Part shown: positions 1-9,840 of the stretch, piece after piece
Numbering within the stretch: position 1 is the first letter of the stretch
Layout of the letters: each line of letters opens with the position of its first letter
Source of the DNA: UBA12481 sp942493265
GTDB taxonomy: Bacteria; Bacteroidota; Bacteroidia; Bacteroidales; UBA12481
DNA length: 64,000 bases
Direction: 5' to 3'
NCBI GenBank assembly: GCA_942493265.1
Contig: OW818688.1
Coordinates: forward strand, 3,038,001-3,102,000
The notes under the pieces: model-generated
Seen by the model: only the letters and a program-made list of their open reading frames with translations
The model's database searches: none
What the model was told of the DNA's origin: nothing
Program-made: the position numbers and the translations under genes

Positions 1-189
1 AAGGCCGAGAAATTCATAGGGTTTGCCTTGGTAGAAAAAATCCGGGGAGGTAAGGATGGCGGCCTCTCCCGGCTGACTCCCGACGGAAAAGAATTGGTTG
101 AGGCATTCGACCACCTGCATCAGGAATTTGATGAAGCCATCTATCGGACAACAAAGAAGTTTTTCCATGATTTAAATAAATTACCATGA
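1..189 (+). CDS. C-terminal part of a ModE-type winged-helix regulator (partial)
   Basis: The reading frame enters from the left edge and ends at TGA 187-189, giving 62 residues. It carries the GGKDGGLSRLT stretch followed by a helix rich in E, H and D. This G-G-K-x-G-G-x-x-x-L-T signature marks the wing of the LysR-like helix-turn-helix domain in ModE-family molybdate-responsive regulators. There is no effector domain after the wing, so this is a stand-alone DNA-binding form. The molybdenum-cofactor genes 12 kb downstream fit a molybdenum link, but I cannot see the binding helix or the start. The stop overlaps the next start (ATGA), so the two genes are probably translationally coupled. The family call rests on one motif. 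Confidence 0.6.
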   Translation, partial: KAEKFIGFALVEKIRGGKDGGLSRLTPDGKELVEAFDHLHQEFDEAIYRTTKKFFHDLNKLP

Positions 190-1064
190 TAAAAAGAACA
201 GTTCTTACAGGTTTTGCAATCTTATTAATCTCAATGATTCTGGTAAATTGTAAAAAGGATAATGGGAATCCAACAATAAAATTCATACCGGATGCCGGTT
301 TTACGGGCAGGGATACCCTTATGAAAGTTAATTATTCCCTTACCATAACCATTGAGGTCAGTTGGAATGGTGTGGATGCCTTGAGCCAGCTGGAGTTAAA
401 ACAGAATGGTTTATCCATTCAAACCTATTCAGTGGGAGGGGATAGTGCCACATTTAAATTCAATATTCAAAAAGGAAGCGATGCAACTGAAATATGGACT
501 TTTGTTGTTAAGGATGTTGAGGGTAATCAATCCGAAATTTCCCTGACCCTGACCAGGGATCCAAACTCGGAATTCGGTGAAATAACCTATTATTCGCCAG
601 TCGTGCTGGGAGCCCAGAATAACACAGGTAAGTCGGGTTTTATAACTTTTCAAACCCTGCCGGCTACACTTTACTCCCTGGAGGGGGCCTTTATCAATCA
701 ATCCAAAATTGAGCTGATGTTTTACAGCGATGGGGTTACCCAATCAACCCTTGCCTCTCCGGGTTCTGATATTCCGGACAACCTCTATCCGGGCCCACGC
801 AATATCAGTCTCTGGTCGGTTCGTTCGGTATCCCGCTTTCTTAAATCTGCAATGACAGTTGATGATTTTAATGGTGTTTCCAATGACGCAGCAATAGTAA
901 ACGCCTGGATTGAAACCAGTTCAGTATCGAAAGCCGGAGATCTCAAGGTAAACGATATCTGGCTGATTAAACTTCAATCAGGTAAAAAAGGTGTTATTCT
1001 CGTCAAGCGGATTGTTGCCGGTGCGGATGGCGAAATTGAGTTCGCCATCAAAATTCAGAAGTAA
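186..1064 (+). CDS. Putative lipoprotein of unknown function
   Basis: 292 residues. The N-terminus is a typical export signal: KR at 3-4, a hydrophobic stretch at 6-20, then LVNC with Cys22 as the likely lipidated residue, followed by KK, so an outer- or inner-membrane lipoprotein is predicted. Asn at the -1 position is less usual than Gly/Ala/Ser. The middle (about residues 30-125) alternates beta-strand-like segments and has the phrase FVVKDVEGNQSEISL, reminiscent of Ig-like modules of Bacteroidota surface proteins. I do not recognise the family. The start codon overlaps the stop of the regulator fragment, and a strong terminator follows at 1084-1124, so this is the last gene of its transcript. 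Confidence 0.7.
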   Translation: MIKRTVLTGFAILLISMILVNCKKDNGNPTIKFIPDAGFTGRDTLMKVNYSLTITIEVSWNGVDALSQLELKQNGLSIQTYSVGGDSATFKFNIQKGSDATEIWTFVVKDVEGNQSEISLTLTRDPNSEFGEITYYSPVVLGAQNNTGKSGFITFQTLPATLYSLEGAFINQSKIELMFYSDGVTQSTLASPGSDIPDNLYPGPRNISLWSVRSVSRFLKSAMTVDDFNGVSNDAAIVNAWIETSSVSKAGDLKVNDIWLIKLQSGKKGVILVKRIVAGADGEIEFAIKIQK

Positions 1065-1083
1065 AAACCTATTCTGTTTAAAG

Positions 1084-1124
1084 AAAAGTATTCTGATGGT
1101 TTTTCCCATTGGAATACTTTTTTT
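1084..1124 (+). terminator. Rho-independent terminator after the lipoprotein gene
   Basis: A 16-bp stem (1084-1099 with 1106-1121, two G-T wobbles) closes a 6-nt loop TTTTTC and is followed by T residues to 1124. It isolates the upstream transcript from the RND operon that begins at 1235. Confidence 0.8.
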
Positions 1125-1234
1125 GCATATATATAATTCGAAGGGCCAATGGGACTGCAGATATTTTTATTTAAGTATCTTTAGGCAGCCCATTGTCTCC
1201 AGGATTTTTTGCATATAAAAACCGGCCTTCCTAA

Positions 1235-4200
1235 ATGTCGACCCAACGACCGACCTCTTCTTTTTCAATTCTGATCATTTTCATGATCCTGATGATCATT
1301 GGTGCGGCACTGGTTCCAAGATTACCGGTACATTTACAGCCCACACGGACGATGAAAACCTTATCCGTTCGTTATTCCTGGCCAAATGCCTCCCCCCGGC
1401 TGATCGAGCAGGAAGTTACCGCCCCGCTTGAAGGGTTGCTGAACACAATACGCGGGGTATCCAAAATATCCTCCTCCTCAAATAATGGCAGCGGATACAT
1501 TACCCTTGAATTTGACAAGAATTCCGATATGGATGCCATGCGCTTTGAGGTGGCTTCAAAAGTTCGTGAAATCTTTCCCAAGCTTCCATATGAGGTCACC
1601 TACCCCTATATATCCTCCTATGGTTCAGCTTCCGAAGAAAAGACGCTACTGACTTATACGTTGAATGCTCCTGCAAGCCCGCGGCTGATACAGAAATATG
1701 CTGAGGAAATGATTGCCCCTAAGCTCGCCCATATTGAGGGGTTGTACCGAACGCAGGTGTATGGCGCCATGCCAATGGAGTGGGAGCTGGAATACGATGA
1801 AGAGAAATTGCACCGGATAGGACTTTCGCGCAATGATATCAGCACGGCCCTCCGGAGCTATTTCTACAAGGAAGTTATTGGAATGGGCTTTGATCAGCAG
1901 GGGAAATTGGGAGTGGAGGCACCGAAAAGTGTGTCCATTCAAACCATCACATCCGAAAATGATTCCTGGCAGGAAATTCCGGTTGCAACCGTGGAAGGCA
2001 GATTGCTCAGAATAAGTGACCTGTGTAAAATCAGGTATGTGGAGCAGGAACCCACCGGGTATTACCGTATAAACGGAAATAATACAATAAACCTGGTTTT
2101 TACCGCTGAAAAAGATGCAAACAGCCTGAAGGTTGCTGATGAGATAAAAAGGGAACTGGTGGTTCTGGCTTCCTCATTCCCAAATGGTTACTTTATGCTG
2201 CTGAGCTCGGATTCCACCGAATTTATCCGGGATGAAATACAAAAGGTCCTTCGGAGAACCCTGTTCTCATTCGGAATCCTTCTGCTATTTGTTCTCATCG
2301 TCAGCCGGCAGCTGCGTTATCTCCTGATCATTTTTATCAGTCTGGTTTCCAATTTATTGGTTGCTGCAATCCTGTTTTACTTATTTAAGGTTGAGATCAA
2401 CCTGTATTCCATGGCCGGGATTACAGTCTCGCTGGGGATTATCATTGATAACACCATCATAATGGTTGACCATCTCCGGACGAAAGGAAACCGGAGGGTT
2501 TTTCTGGCCATTCTGGCTGCCACGGCCACTACAGTCGGAGCCTTGTCTGTGATACGGTTTATGGGTACACAGCTGCGGTTGCAACTTAAGGATTTCTCTG
2601 CAGTCATGATTCTCAGCCTTACAGTTTCCATGGCAGTGGCACTCTTTCTGGTTCCAGCCCTGATGGAGCTGATAGGTTTGAAGAAAAATCAGGAACGCCG
2701 TCATTCCAGGAGTCTGCGTTTCGCAGCTGGTTTTGGAAGGTTATATCTGCCGGTTATCGGCTTCTCACAACGATTCCGATGGGTATTCATCGTACTGGCT
2801 ATTCTGATCTTCGGTTTGCCGGTTGGGAAGCTGCCCACTCGTATGGAAGGTGAAATGTGGTACCATAAATTGTATCGGTCCACACTTGCCAGCGAGACTT
2901 ATGTTCAAAAAATCAAGCCGGTATCGGATAAAATCCTGGGCGGAACTTTGAGGCTCTTTAACACAAAAGTCTATTCCCGGTATAAATACCGAGAGCCAGA
3001 AAGAACAGCCATCCGGATCACAGTAGCACTTCCCCAGGGTGCCACGCTCCGGCAAATGAACGATCTGATGGTGGAAGTGGAGGGATATCTGAAAGGATAT
3101 GAACAGATTGATCAGTTCGTTACCAGTGTCCATGGTGCCAGATCAGCTTCCATGAATATCAACTTCAAACCTGAATTTGAAATGGGAGCGTTCCCGTATA
3201 TTTTATATAGTCAGTTGAACGACCTCGCCAACAAGCTTACCGCTCCGGACTGGGGTGTGTACGGGGTAGGGCAGTATTTCAATAACTCCCTGTCAGAGCA
3301 GGTTGGATCTCAGCAGATTGACCTTCTGGGTTATAATTATGAGGAGCTGATGAAATTTGCCGAATTGGTTAAAGCAAAAGCTGCTGAGCATCCGCGTGCC
3401 TCAAAATTTGACATTGTCAGTACTCTGGGTGATTCCTATCGATGGAGCCAGCGGGATCCTCTTTTTGAGTATGTTATCTCCATGGATCCGCAAAAGCTGA
3501 AGCTCAAGCAGATATCCCCGGTACAGGTCTATTCCTACTTAAAAGGATTCGGGATTAACCAGGGAATGGATGCACGGCTTTTCGTGAACGGGGCTTTTGA
3601 GCCGGTTCGGATGAAATCGGTTCAATCAGATGAATTTGATGTATGGATGATGGGGCATACTCCTATATCCGGAGAAAAATCGATGATCAGACTGGATAAT
3701 CTGGGTGATCGCCGGAAGGAAGGTGTAAACAAGGCTATCTGCAAGGAGAACCAGCAATACCGGTTAACCGTGGCCTATGACTTCATCGGTGCATCGAAGC
3801 TGGCTGAGCTTCATCGCGAACGGGTGATCGACGAGGTATCTGCCGCACTTCCAATTGGATATTCCATAAAGGAATCGAGTTACCGGTATTGGGAGCGTGA
3901 AGCAAACAAGCAATTTGTTTTAATGTTACTGGTAATTGCCATTATTTATCTGATTTGCGCGATACTGCTGGAATCCCTCATTCAACCGCTTGCCGTGGTT
4001 GTTATGATCCCGATTTCATTTGTCGGGCTTTTCCTGACTTTTTACTTGTTTAACCTGAGTTTCGACCAGGGAGGTTTTGCAGCCTTCATACTGCTCAGCG
4101 GAATTGTTGTCAATGCGGCATTATATATATTGAGTGATTATAACAATTATATGCGGGATGCTGCGCATAAACTGACTCCCACACGTCTGTATATCAAAGC

Positions 4201-4417
4201 ATATCAGGGTAAAATCATTCCTATCGGCCTCACTGTACTTTCAACCGTTCTGGGTTTGGTACCGTTTATTACTGAGGGGGATGATGAGGTATTCTGGTTT
4301 GCACTTGCTGCAGGCACCATGGGGGGGCTGATATTTTCCATTCTTGCCATCATGATTTTTATGCCTGCCTTCCTGCCCCTCAAACCAAAACACCGTAAAA
4401 GCTTACACCGTAATTAA
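1235..4417 (+). CDS. RND-family efflux permease (first of two in the operon)
   Basis: 1060 residues, the usual length for an AcrB/MdtB/CusA-type inner-membrane proton-driven exporter. It opens with a transmembrane helix at about 9-30 and has the two-fold RND layout: a periplasmic pore/docking region (about 35-335), a helix bundle (about 340-480), a second periplasmic region (about 545-870) and a final bundle (about 880-1050). TM4 contains GIIIDNTIIMVDHL, where the first Asp corresponds to the proton-relay Asp407 of AcrB; the following Asn is common in Bacteroidota members. The adaptor gene follows after 19 bp, and a second, different permease after that. No outer-membrane channel gene is present. 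Substrate cannot be told from sequence. Confidence 0.9.
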   Translation: MSTQRPTSSFSILIIFMILMIIGAALVPRLPVHLQPTRTMKTLSVRYSWPNASPRLIEQEVTAPLEGLLNTIRGVSKISSSSNNGSGYITLEFDKNSDMDAMRFEVASKVREIFPKLPYEVTYPYISSYGSASEEKTLLTYTLNAPASPRLIQKYAEEMIAPKLAHIEGLYRTQVYGAMPMEWELEYDEEKLHRIGLSRNDISTALRSYFYKEVIGMGFDQQGKLGVEAPKSVSIQTITSENDSWQEIPVATVEGRLLRISDLCKIRYVEQEPTGYYRINGNNTINLVFTAEKDANSLKVADEIKRELVVLASSFPNGYFMLLSSDSTEFIRDEIQKVLRRTLFSFGILLLFVLIVSRQLRYLLIIFISLVSNLLVAAILFYLFKVEINLYSMAGITVSLGIIIDNTIIMVDHLRTKGNRRVFLAILAATATTVGALSVIRFMGTQLRLQLKDFSAVMILSLTVSMAVALFLVPALMELIGLKKNQERRHSRSLRFAAGFGRLYLPVIGFSQRFRWVFIVLAILIFGLPVGKLPTRMEGEMWYHKLYRSTLASETYVQKIKPVSDKILGGTLRLFNTKVYSRYKYREPERTAIRITVALPQGATLRQMNDLMVEVEGYLKGYEQIDQFVTSVHGARSASMNINFKPEFEMGAFPYILYSQLNDLANKLTAPDWGVYGVGQYFNNSLSEQVGSQQIDLLGYNYEELMKFAELVKAKAAEHPRASKFDIVSTLGDSYRWSQRDPLFEYVISMDPQKLKLKQISPVQVYSYLKGFGINQGMDARLFVNGAFEPVRMKSVQSDEFDVWMMGHTPISGEKSMIRLDNLGDRRKEGVNKAICKENQQYRLTVAYDFIGASKLAELHRERVIDEVSAALPIGYSIKESSYRYWEREANKQFVLMLLVIAIIYLICAILLESLIQPLAVVVMIPISFVGLFLTFYLFNLSFDQGGFAAFILLSGIVVNAALYILSDYNNYMRDAAHKLTPTRLYIKAYQGKIIPIGLTVLSTVLGLVPFITEGDDEVFWFALAAGTMGGLIFSILAIMIFMPAFLPLKPKHRKSLHRN

Positions 4418-4436
4418 AGATAAATCATATCCTGCC

Positions 4437-5531
4437 ATGAAATACCCGATCCTTTACATCCTGATGCTCTGTTTGGTATGCAGTATGCCAGCCTGCAAAA
4501 AGAAGGCTGAGAATAAATTCGGAAACAAACTCGGAGAAATTGGCGCCAAAGCTGATCCGATCAAGGTGGAAGGCCAGCTGATTGAATTCGGAGATTTTCC
4601 GATCGAGCTGGTCAGTAACGGCAAGCTGGAGGCTTTTCAGAAAGCATCACTCAAATTCAGGAATAGTGAAAAAGTCGTAAAAATCAATTGCCAGAATGGC
4701 GCCTGGGTGGAGACTGGAAAATTGATAGCTGAACTGGATAATAAGCTGGAGAAACTCGACCTGGAACAGGCAAAACTGAGAATGGAAAGAGTCAGGCTCG
4801 AAAGGCTGGCCCTCATAGTCGGGCATCAGATTGGAGCCAAAGGTCCGGAGGACATTCCCGCCGAAGCTCTCAAACGCTTCAATATGCAAACTGGTTACGA
4901 GGAGGCTGAATTGGCTTATCAGCAGGCACTTATAAGGTTTGAATACACCCGGCTGATTGCACCTGTATCGGGGCGAATTGCCAGTCTGGAGTGTAAGGAA
5001 CAGAATTTTCCGGCTGGTGACAAGCCTTTCTGCCTGATTATTAATGATAAAGAATTTGATGTGGTTTTTCCGGTCATGGAAAATGAAATTGCGGGTTTGC
5101 GCGTCGGACAGGAGGTTACCGTGAAACCATTCGCCATGGACTCTGTCACTTATAAAGGCAGAATCGATCAGATCAACCCATTGATCGATGAACATGGAAA
5201 TGTAACGATAAAGGCACGCGTGCCCAATTCAAACGGACGTTTGGTGGAAGGCATGAATGTTAAGGCCCTGATAAAGGATAAAGTTCCGGGTGGACTGATT
5301 GTTCCGAAAGAAGCTGTAGTTCTCAGAAATAACCAACAGGTGGTCTTTTCCTTGCTGAATGGACGTTCTTACTGGAATTATGTGGAATCCGACCTCGAAA
5401 ATTCCACCAGTTACACTATTCGTGTGGTTAAAGCCGGTATCCTTAAAGCCGGCGATACGATTATAACCAAAGGAAACCTGAATCTGGCGAATGATGCCGA
5501 ACTGGAATTTAAATTTATTGACGCCAGGTAA
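4437..5531 (+). CDS. RND efflux periplasmic adaptor (membrane fusion protein), lipoprotein
   Basis: 364 residues. Signal sequence with MPAC lipobox (Cys20), so it is anchored as a lipoprotein. Then come a first lipoyl half-domain (about 45-100), a short alpha-hairpin rich in E, L, R and A (about 100-165), a second lipoyl half containing RLIAPVSGRIA (about 165-185), a beta-barrel domain (about 190-275) and a membrane-proximal domain with GLIVPKEAVV. This is the HlyD/AcrA layout. It lies between two permease genes and is separated from the second by a 7-bp repeat array, so a single adaptor probably serves both permeases or a heteromer of them. Confidence 0.9.
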   Translation: MKYPILYILMLCLVCSMPACKKKAENKFGNKLGEIGAKADPIKVEGQLIEFGDFPIELVSNGKLEAFQKASLKFRNSEKVVKINCQNGAWVETGKLIAELDNKLEKLDLEQAKLRMERVRLERLALIVGHQIGAKGPEDIPAEALKRFNMQTGYEEAELAYQQALIRFEYTRLIAPVSGRIASLECKEQNFPAGDKPFCLIINDKEFDVVFPVMENEIAGLRVGQEVTVKPFAMDSVTYKGRIDQINPLIDEHGNVTIKARVPNSNGRLVEGMNVKALIKDKVPGGLIVPKEAVVLRNNQQVVFSLLNGRSYWNYVESDLENSTSYTIRVVKAGILKAGDTIITKGNLNLANDAELEFKFIDAR

Positions 5532-5533
5532 AC

Positions 5534-5575
5534 CGACAACCGACAACTGACAACTGACAACTGATAACGGATAAC
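5534..5575 (+). repeat. Tandem 7-bp repeat (six units) between adaptor and permease genes
   Basis: Six head-to-tail 7-mers: CGACAAC twice, TGACAAC twice, TGATAAC, GGATAAC. The array fills nearly all of the 47-bp gap in front of the second permease start at 5579, so it sits where the ribosome would load. It is a simple repeat, not a CRISPR. Confidence 0.9.
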
Positions 5576-5578
5576 ATT

Positions 5579-8500
5579 ATGGTTAATTTTCTGATTCATC
5601 GTCCGATTGCCGTAATAATGGCCTTTATGGCTATCCTGTTTCTAGGGATTGTGACGGTTTTCAAATTGCCGGTTTCGCTGATGCCGGATATCGATATTCC
5701 GGAAATCACCGTTCAGGCAACCTACCAGGGAATCCCTGCCCGGGAAATGGAAAAGTCGGTGATAAATCCTATCCGCAGCCAGTTAATGCAGGTCGCCCAT
5801 CTGGAGGGTATCGAAAGCGAAACCCGAGATGGTTACGGAATCGTGCGGCTGAAGTTTACCCATGGAACTGATATCAATTATGCCTATATCGAGTGCAATG
5901 AAAAGATAGATGATGCGATGAACGATCTGCCTGAGGGTTTTGGCCGGCCCCGGGTGGTTAAAGCCTCCGCAACCGATATTCCCGTGTTTAATCTGATGAT
6001 TACCCAAAAATCTGAATGGGCCGACAAGAAGAAACTGGTTGAATTAAGCGAATTTGTACAATCGGTTATTCTGAAAAGAATTGAGCAATTACCTGAAGTG
6101 GCCATGGTGGACATTACCGGTACCATGGAGCCGGAACTCGTAATCTCGCCCGATCCTGATAAGCTCAAAAGTATCGGGATTACTGATGATGATATTATTA
6201 ATGCATTGAAATCCAATAGTATAGATATTGGAAACCTTATGGTGCGAGACGGCTATTATCAATACCAGATCAAGTTTGCCAATTACCTGAAAGATGCTGA
6301 GGATATCGGCAACCTGTATATCGGCAAGAATGATAGACTTATGCAGCTAAAGGATCTGGCAAGGGTTGAAATCCGGCCGCAGGAGCGCCGCGGGATTTTT
6401 ATGAACCGTGAAAAAACAGGCCTTTGTCTGGCCATTATCAAGCAATCGGATGCGAGGATGGAAGATCTCAAAACCGAGATCGATAAGATGATAACAACTT
6501 ATCGGACAGATTATCCGCACCTGAATTTTGAAATTGAGAAGGATCAGACCACCATTCTTACCTATTCGATTGGGAACCTGAAGCAGAGCCTGTGGTTCGG
6601 CGGACTCCTGGCTATTGTGGTCATGTTCCTGTTTCTGAAAGATTTCAGATCCCCGTTGCTGATTGCATTCTCGATTCCGGTTTCGCTGATCATTTGTCTG
6701 CTGATGTTTTATCTGTTCGGCATCTCTATGAATATAATATCCTTATCCGGATTGGTATTGGCTGTGGGAATGATGATTGATAATTCCATCATCGTGATTG
6801 ATAACATCAATCAGTATATAGATCGGGGTGAAACTGTTCATGAAGCCTGTGTTCACGGAACCAATGAGGTGATTCGTCCGTTGATTTCTTCCGGATTAAC
6901 CACCTGTGCGGTGTTTGTACCACTGATTTTTCTAAGTGGGATATCAGGAGCCTTGTTTTTCGATCAGGCAATATCAGTGGCCATTGGATTAACCGCTTCA
7001 TTTCTGGTTTCAATAACCCTGATTCCTACTTTATTCAGGCTTTTCTTTATCCGTAAACCAAAAGCTTCCGCCAATAATTTCCTGGGTAAAATCAATAAGG
7101 TTGATTACGAACTTGCCTATGAAAAATCTTTCAGCCATGTATTCAAATATCGGGGAATATATTTGGTAGCATTCATTTTAATGATCGCCTCCGCATATCC
7201 GCTGTACCGATGGGTAGGGGTGAGCCAACTGCCGGAAATAGAGCAAACAGAGGTGATTGCGGTTCTCGACTGGAATGAGCCGATACATGTGGAAGAAAAC
7301 GCCCGCAGGGTGCAGGAGCTGGTTGCTTCCATTCCGGATAGTCTTCAGCAATATTCGTCCCTTGTTGGCGAACAACAATTTATACTGAACCGGGAAGCTG
7401 AAAAAACAGCCTCAGAATCTGAGATATATATCAAAATGACCAGTAACGATTCGATCAACCGGGTTACTGAACATATTCATAATTACCTGTCTGCCAGATA
7501 TCCGATCGCAACGGTCAGTTTTCATCCCCCGGAAAATATTTTTGAAGCTATCTTTGCTGAGGATATGCCGGAATTGCTTACCCGGATATCCAGCATGAAA
7601 GGCCAGGAGCAGCCGCTGCTTCAGGAGGTTTGGGCTTTTACAGATTCCCTGGCAAGGAATGATAATCTGGTATTTGAGCAGATTCCTGTGCATGACCAGA
7701 TCGTGATTGAGGTTGATCCTGAGCGGCTCCTGCTGTACAAAATCAGTTTCGCTACTGTCACCGGTCAGCTTGAGAAAGCATTTAATCAGAAGCGAATCGG
7801 GATACTGAAAACCTATCAGCGGTTTATCCCGATTCTCCTCGCGGATGTGCGACGTCCGGTTGCCGATATTGTACAGAACACTTTTGTTCGAAATAGTGAA
7901 GGAATCGAATTTCCACTGTCGAGCCTGGTTAAAATAGGCCGGGAACAGCAATATAAAACCATCAGGGCTTCGCGAAACGGGGAATACGTGCCGTTGGTAG
8001 CAAAATCTTCCACATTATCAGTACCCGATATTATTGAGAAAATAAAAAACGGAGTTCGGAATTCCACTTCACTTCAGGCTGAATATGACGGTACCTGGTT
8101 CAGGCAGAAGGTATTAATGAAAGAACTGATGGCGGTCCTTCTGATTTCCGTACTGCTCCTCTTCTTTATTTTGGCTGCCCAGTTTGAGTCCTTCCTGCAG
8201 CCTTTGATTGTATTGGTTGAATTGCCAATCGATATTGCTGCAGCGCTGTTTATGCTCTGGATATTCGGCGAAACCCTCAACCTAATGTCAGCCATCGGTA
8301 TTATCGTTATGTGCGGGATCATTATCAATGACTCCATTTTAAAGATCGATACAATCAACAGAACCCGGGCAGAAGGTCATACAGTAATGGAAGCGGTTCA
8401 TATTGCTGGTATGCGTCGACTGAAGCCGATTATCATGACCAGCCTGACAACAGTTTTGGGATTATTGCCGTTCCTGTTTTTCAAGGGTTTGGGTTCCGAC

Positions 8501-8638
8501 CTGCAAAAACCTTTGGCCTTGGCAATTATGGGGGGTATGACGATCGGAACACTGGTCAGTATTTATATTGTTCCGATTATCTACTGGGCAGCTTACCGCA
8601 AAGAAGACAGTCAGCCGGCTGTAACTGTAATCAATTAA
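5579..8638 (+). CDS. RND-family efflux permease (second of two)
   Basis: 1019 residues with the canonical start of the family (MVNFLIHRPIAVIMAFMAIL) and both helix bundles (about 340-480 and 850-1010). TM4 reads GMMIDNSIIVIDNI, keeping the relay Asp. The repeat-half equivalent reads GIIINDSILKIDTIN. It is clearly diverged from the permease at 1235-4417, so the pair is not a recent duplication. The order permease-adaptor-permease suggests a heteromeric pump in the manner of MdtBC, or two pumps sharing an adaptor. The start ATG is directly downstream of the 7-bp repeat array; the next gene begins 6 bp after the stop, implying one transcript. Confidence 0.9.
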   Translation: MVNFLIHRPIAVIMAFMAILFLGIVTVFKLPVSLMPDIDIPEITVQATYQGIPAREMEKSVINPIRSQLMQVAHLEGIESETRDGYGIVRLKFTHGTDINYAYIECNEKIDDAMNDLPEGFGRPRVVKASATDIPVFNLMITQKSEWADKKKLVELSEFVQSVILKRIEQLPEVAMVDITGTMEPELVISPDPDKLKSIGITDDDIINALKSNSIDIGNLMVRDGYYQYQIKFANYLKDAEDIGNLYIGKNDRLMQLKDLARVEIRPQERRGIFMNREKTGLCLAIIKQSDARMEDLKTEIDKMITTYRTDYPHLNFEIEKDQTTILTYSIGNLKQSLWFGGLLAIVVMFLFLKDFRSPLLIAFSIPVSLIICLLMFYLFGISMNIISLSGLVLAVGMMIDNSIIVIDNINQYIDRGETVHEACVHGTNEVIRPLISSGLTTCAVFVPLIFLSGISGALFFDQAISVAIGLTASFLVSITLIPTLFRLFFIRKPKASANNFLGKINKVDYELAYEKSFSHVFKYRGIYLVAFILMIASAYPLYRWVGVSQLPEIEQTEVIAVLDWNEPIHVEENARRVQELVASIPDSLQQYSSLVGEQQFILNREAEKTASESEIYIKMTSNDSINRVTEHIHNYLSARYPIATVSFHPPENIFEAIFAEDMPELLTRISSMKGQEQPLLQEVWAFTDSLARNDNLVFEQIPVHDQIVIEVDPERLLLYKISFATVTGQLEKAFNQKRIGILKTYQRFIPILLADVRRPVADIVQNTFVRNSEGIEFPLSSLVKIGREQQYKTIRASRNGEYVPLVAKSSTLSVPDIIEKIKNGVRNSTSLQAEYDGTWFRQKVLMKELMAVLLISVLLLFFILAAQFESFLQPLIVLVELPIDIAAALFMLWIFGETLNLMSAIGIIVMCGIIINDSILKIDTINRTRAEGHTVMEAVHIAGMRRLKPIIMTSLTTVLGLLPFLFFKGLGSDLQKPLALAIMGGMTIGTLVSIYIVPIIYWAAYRKEDSQPAVTVIN

Positions 8639-8644
8639 CCAAGT

Positions 8645-9826
8645 ATGTGGCAACCCACAGTTAAACATTTTTACCTGCTTTTTCTTATCCTGGGTATGGC
8701 TGTGGCTTGTAAAGTGCCTCAAACCCAATCAGGAGGCATACATTTTCTTGACCTTGCTGCCATTAAGGATAATCCGGTTAAGTTTGGGCTGAAAGAGTTC
8801 GCTGCGGCGATTGAATACATTCCGCTCGAAACAAGGCCCGACGTGTTACTCGGCTCTGCTAAATATTGGGTTGGCAAGGATATAATTTATGTCTTAACTA
8901 ATGAGCACCGTGTGCTTCTTTTCAATCGTCAGGGGAAATTTATCCGGACCATTGGAGCCAGAGGAAAAGGTCCGGGTGAATTTGACAGTGCCAATGACAT
9001 ACAGGTTTCTTCCGACGGGACACGTATCTACCTGTATTCAACAGCTACCTGCACATCCTATTGTTACAGTCCCGGTGGAAGCCTTCTCAGTAGGTTTAAA
9101 ACTGCGTATCTCACCTGGTCAATGGCGAGTATATCCGCCGGAAAGTTCATTATGATCTCTCCATATGGAGATTTTTCCGGAAGTGGTACCGGAAAATTCC
9201 TGTACAGCATTCAGGATAGTAGCGGAGGGGTGATCCGAAAATATCCTTCGGACCACATTATCAAGGCAGGCGGGGATCTTACGATCGGTCGGTTTTTCAT
9301 TAATCCTTTGTCGGTCCTTACTTATATCCCTTTTACAGATACAGTTTTCAGGGTTGATCCTAATGGTGAAATGATTCCCACCTTTGCCCTGAATTTTGGT
9401 AAATACCGGACCCCGGATGAAGCCTTCAATGATTTCAGTGTTCTCCAGCAAAACCGGTATCGCTTTTTTACCGATTTGTTTCTGGTGGAAACCGAACGGG
9501 GTGTATTCATCCGGTACTCCTACCAGAACGGGTTCCGGACAGGTTATTATGCGTATAACCACACTCCGGTACAAGCTATTCAAAATTCCAATGGTCTTAT
9601 TATAAATGACTTTGATGCTGGTCCGGATTTTTTCCCTGCTTCATCAGATGGGAAAAAGGAAGTCTATGCGTTGCTTCAGCCAGTTGATCTACTTTTGCAC
9701 ATGAAGGAAGGTGAATTTGAATCCAAGCAATTCTCAAATAGAAGTGCCCATAAATCTTTTGAAAAATTCATGGGCACTCTCCGGGAAAACAGTAATCCGG
9801 TTTTGATGGTCGTTACCCTAAAGTAA
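8645..9826 (+). CDS. 6-bladed beta-propeller lipoprotein
   Basis: 393 residues. Signal peptide with AVAC lipobox (Cys22). The body contains the typical opening of Bacteroidota 6-bladed propellers (IEYIPLETRPDVLLG at about 58-72, then GKDIIYVLT and LLFNRQGKFIRTIGARGKGPGEF). The GxGPGEF phrase followed by DI(Q/Y) is the hallmark of this family. Function is unknown; such proteins are surface lipoproteins often coded near small exported peptides and thioredoxin-like proteins. It is 6 bp downstream of the RND permease and probably belongs to that transcript. A second member of the same family lies on the opposite strand at 10298-11491. Confidence 0.85.
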   Translation: MWQPTVKHFYLLFLILGMAVACKVPQTQSGGIHFLDLAAIKDNPVKFGLKEFAAAIEYIPLETRPDVLLGSAKYWVGKDIIYVLTNEHRVLLFNRQGKFIRTIGARGKGPGEFDSANDIQVSSDGTRIYLYSTATCTSYCYSPGGSLLSRFKTAYLTWSMASISAGKFIMISPYGDFSGSGTGKFLYSIQDSSGGVIRKYPSDHIIKAGGDLTIGRFFINPLSVLTYIPFTDTVFRVDPNGEMIPTFALNFGKYRTPDEAFNDFSVLQQNRYRFFTDLFLVETERGVFIRYSYQNGFRTGYYAYNHTPVQAIQNSNGLIINDFDAGPDFFPASSDGKKEVYALLQPVDLLLHMKEGEFESKQFSNRSAHKSFEKFMGTLRENSNPVLMVVTLK

Positions 9827-9840
9827 CCGTCCCCCCTCAT

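Noticed and set aside
991..1218. Open frame of 75 codons overlapping the end of the first lipoprotein gene
   Set aside because: It runs through the terminator hairpin at 1084-1124 and has no recognisable start or domain.
4647..5195. Long antisense open frame (182 codons) within the adaptor gene
   Set aside because: It is the mirror of a well-supported coding gene, with no signal or motif of its own.
7412..7951. Antisense open frame (179 codons) within the second permease
   Set aside because: Shadow of the RND gene; composition does not look like protein.
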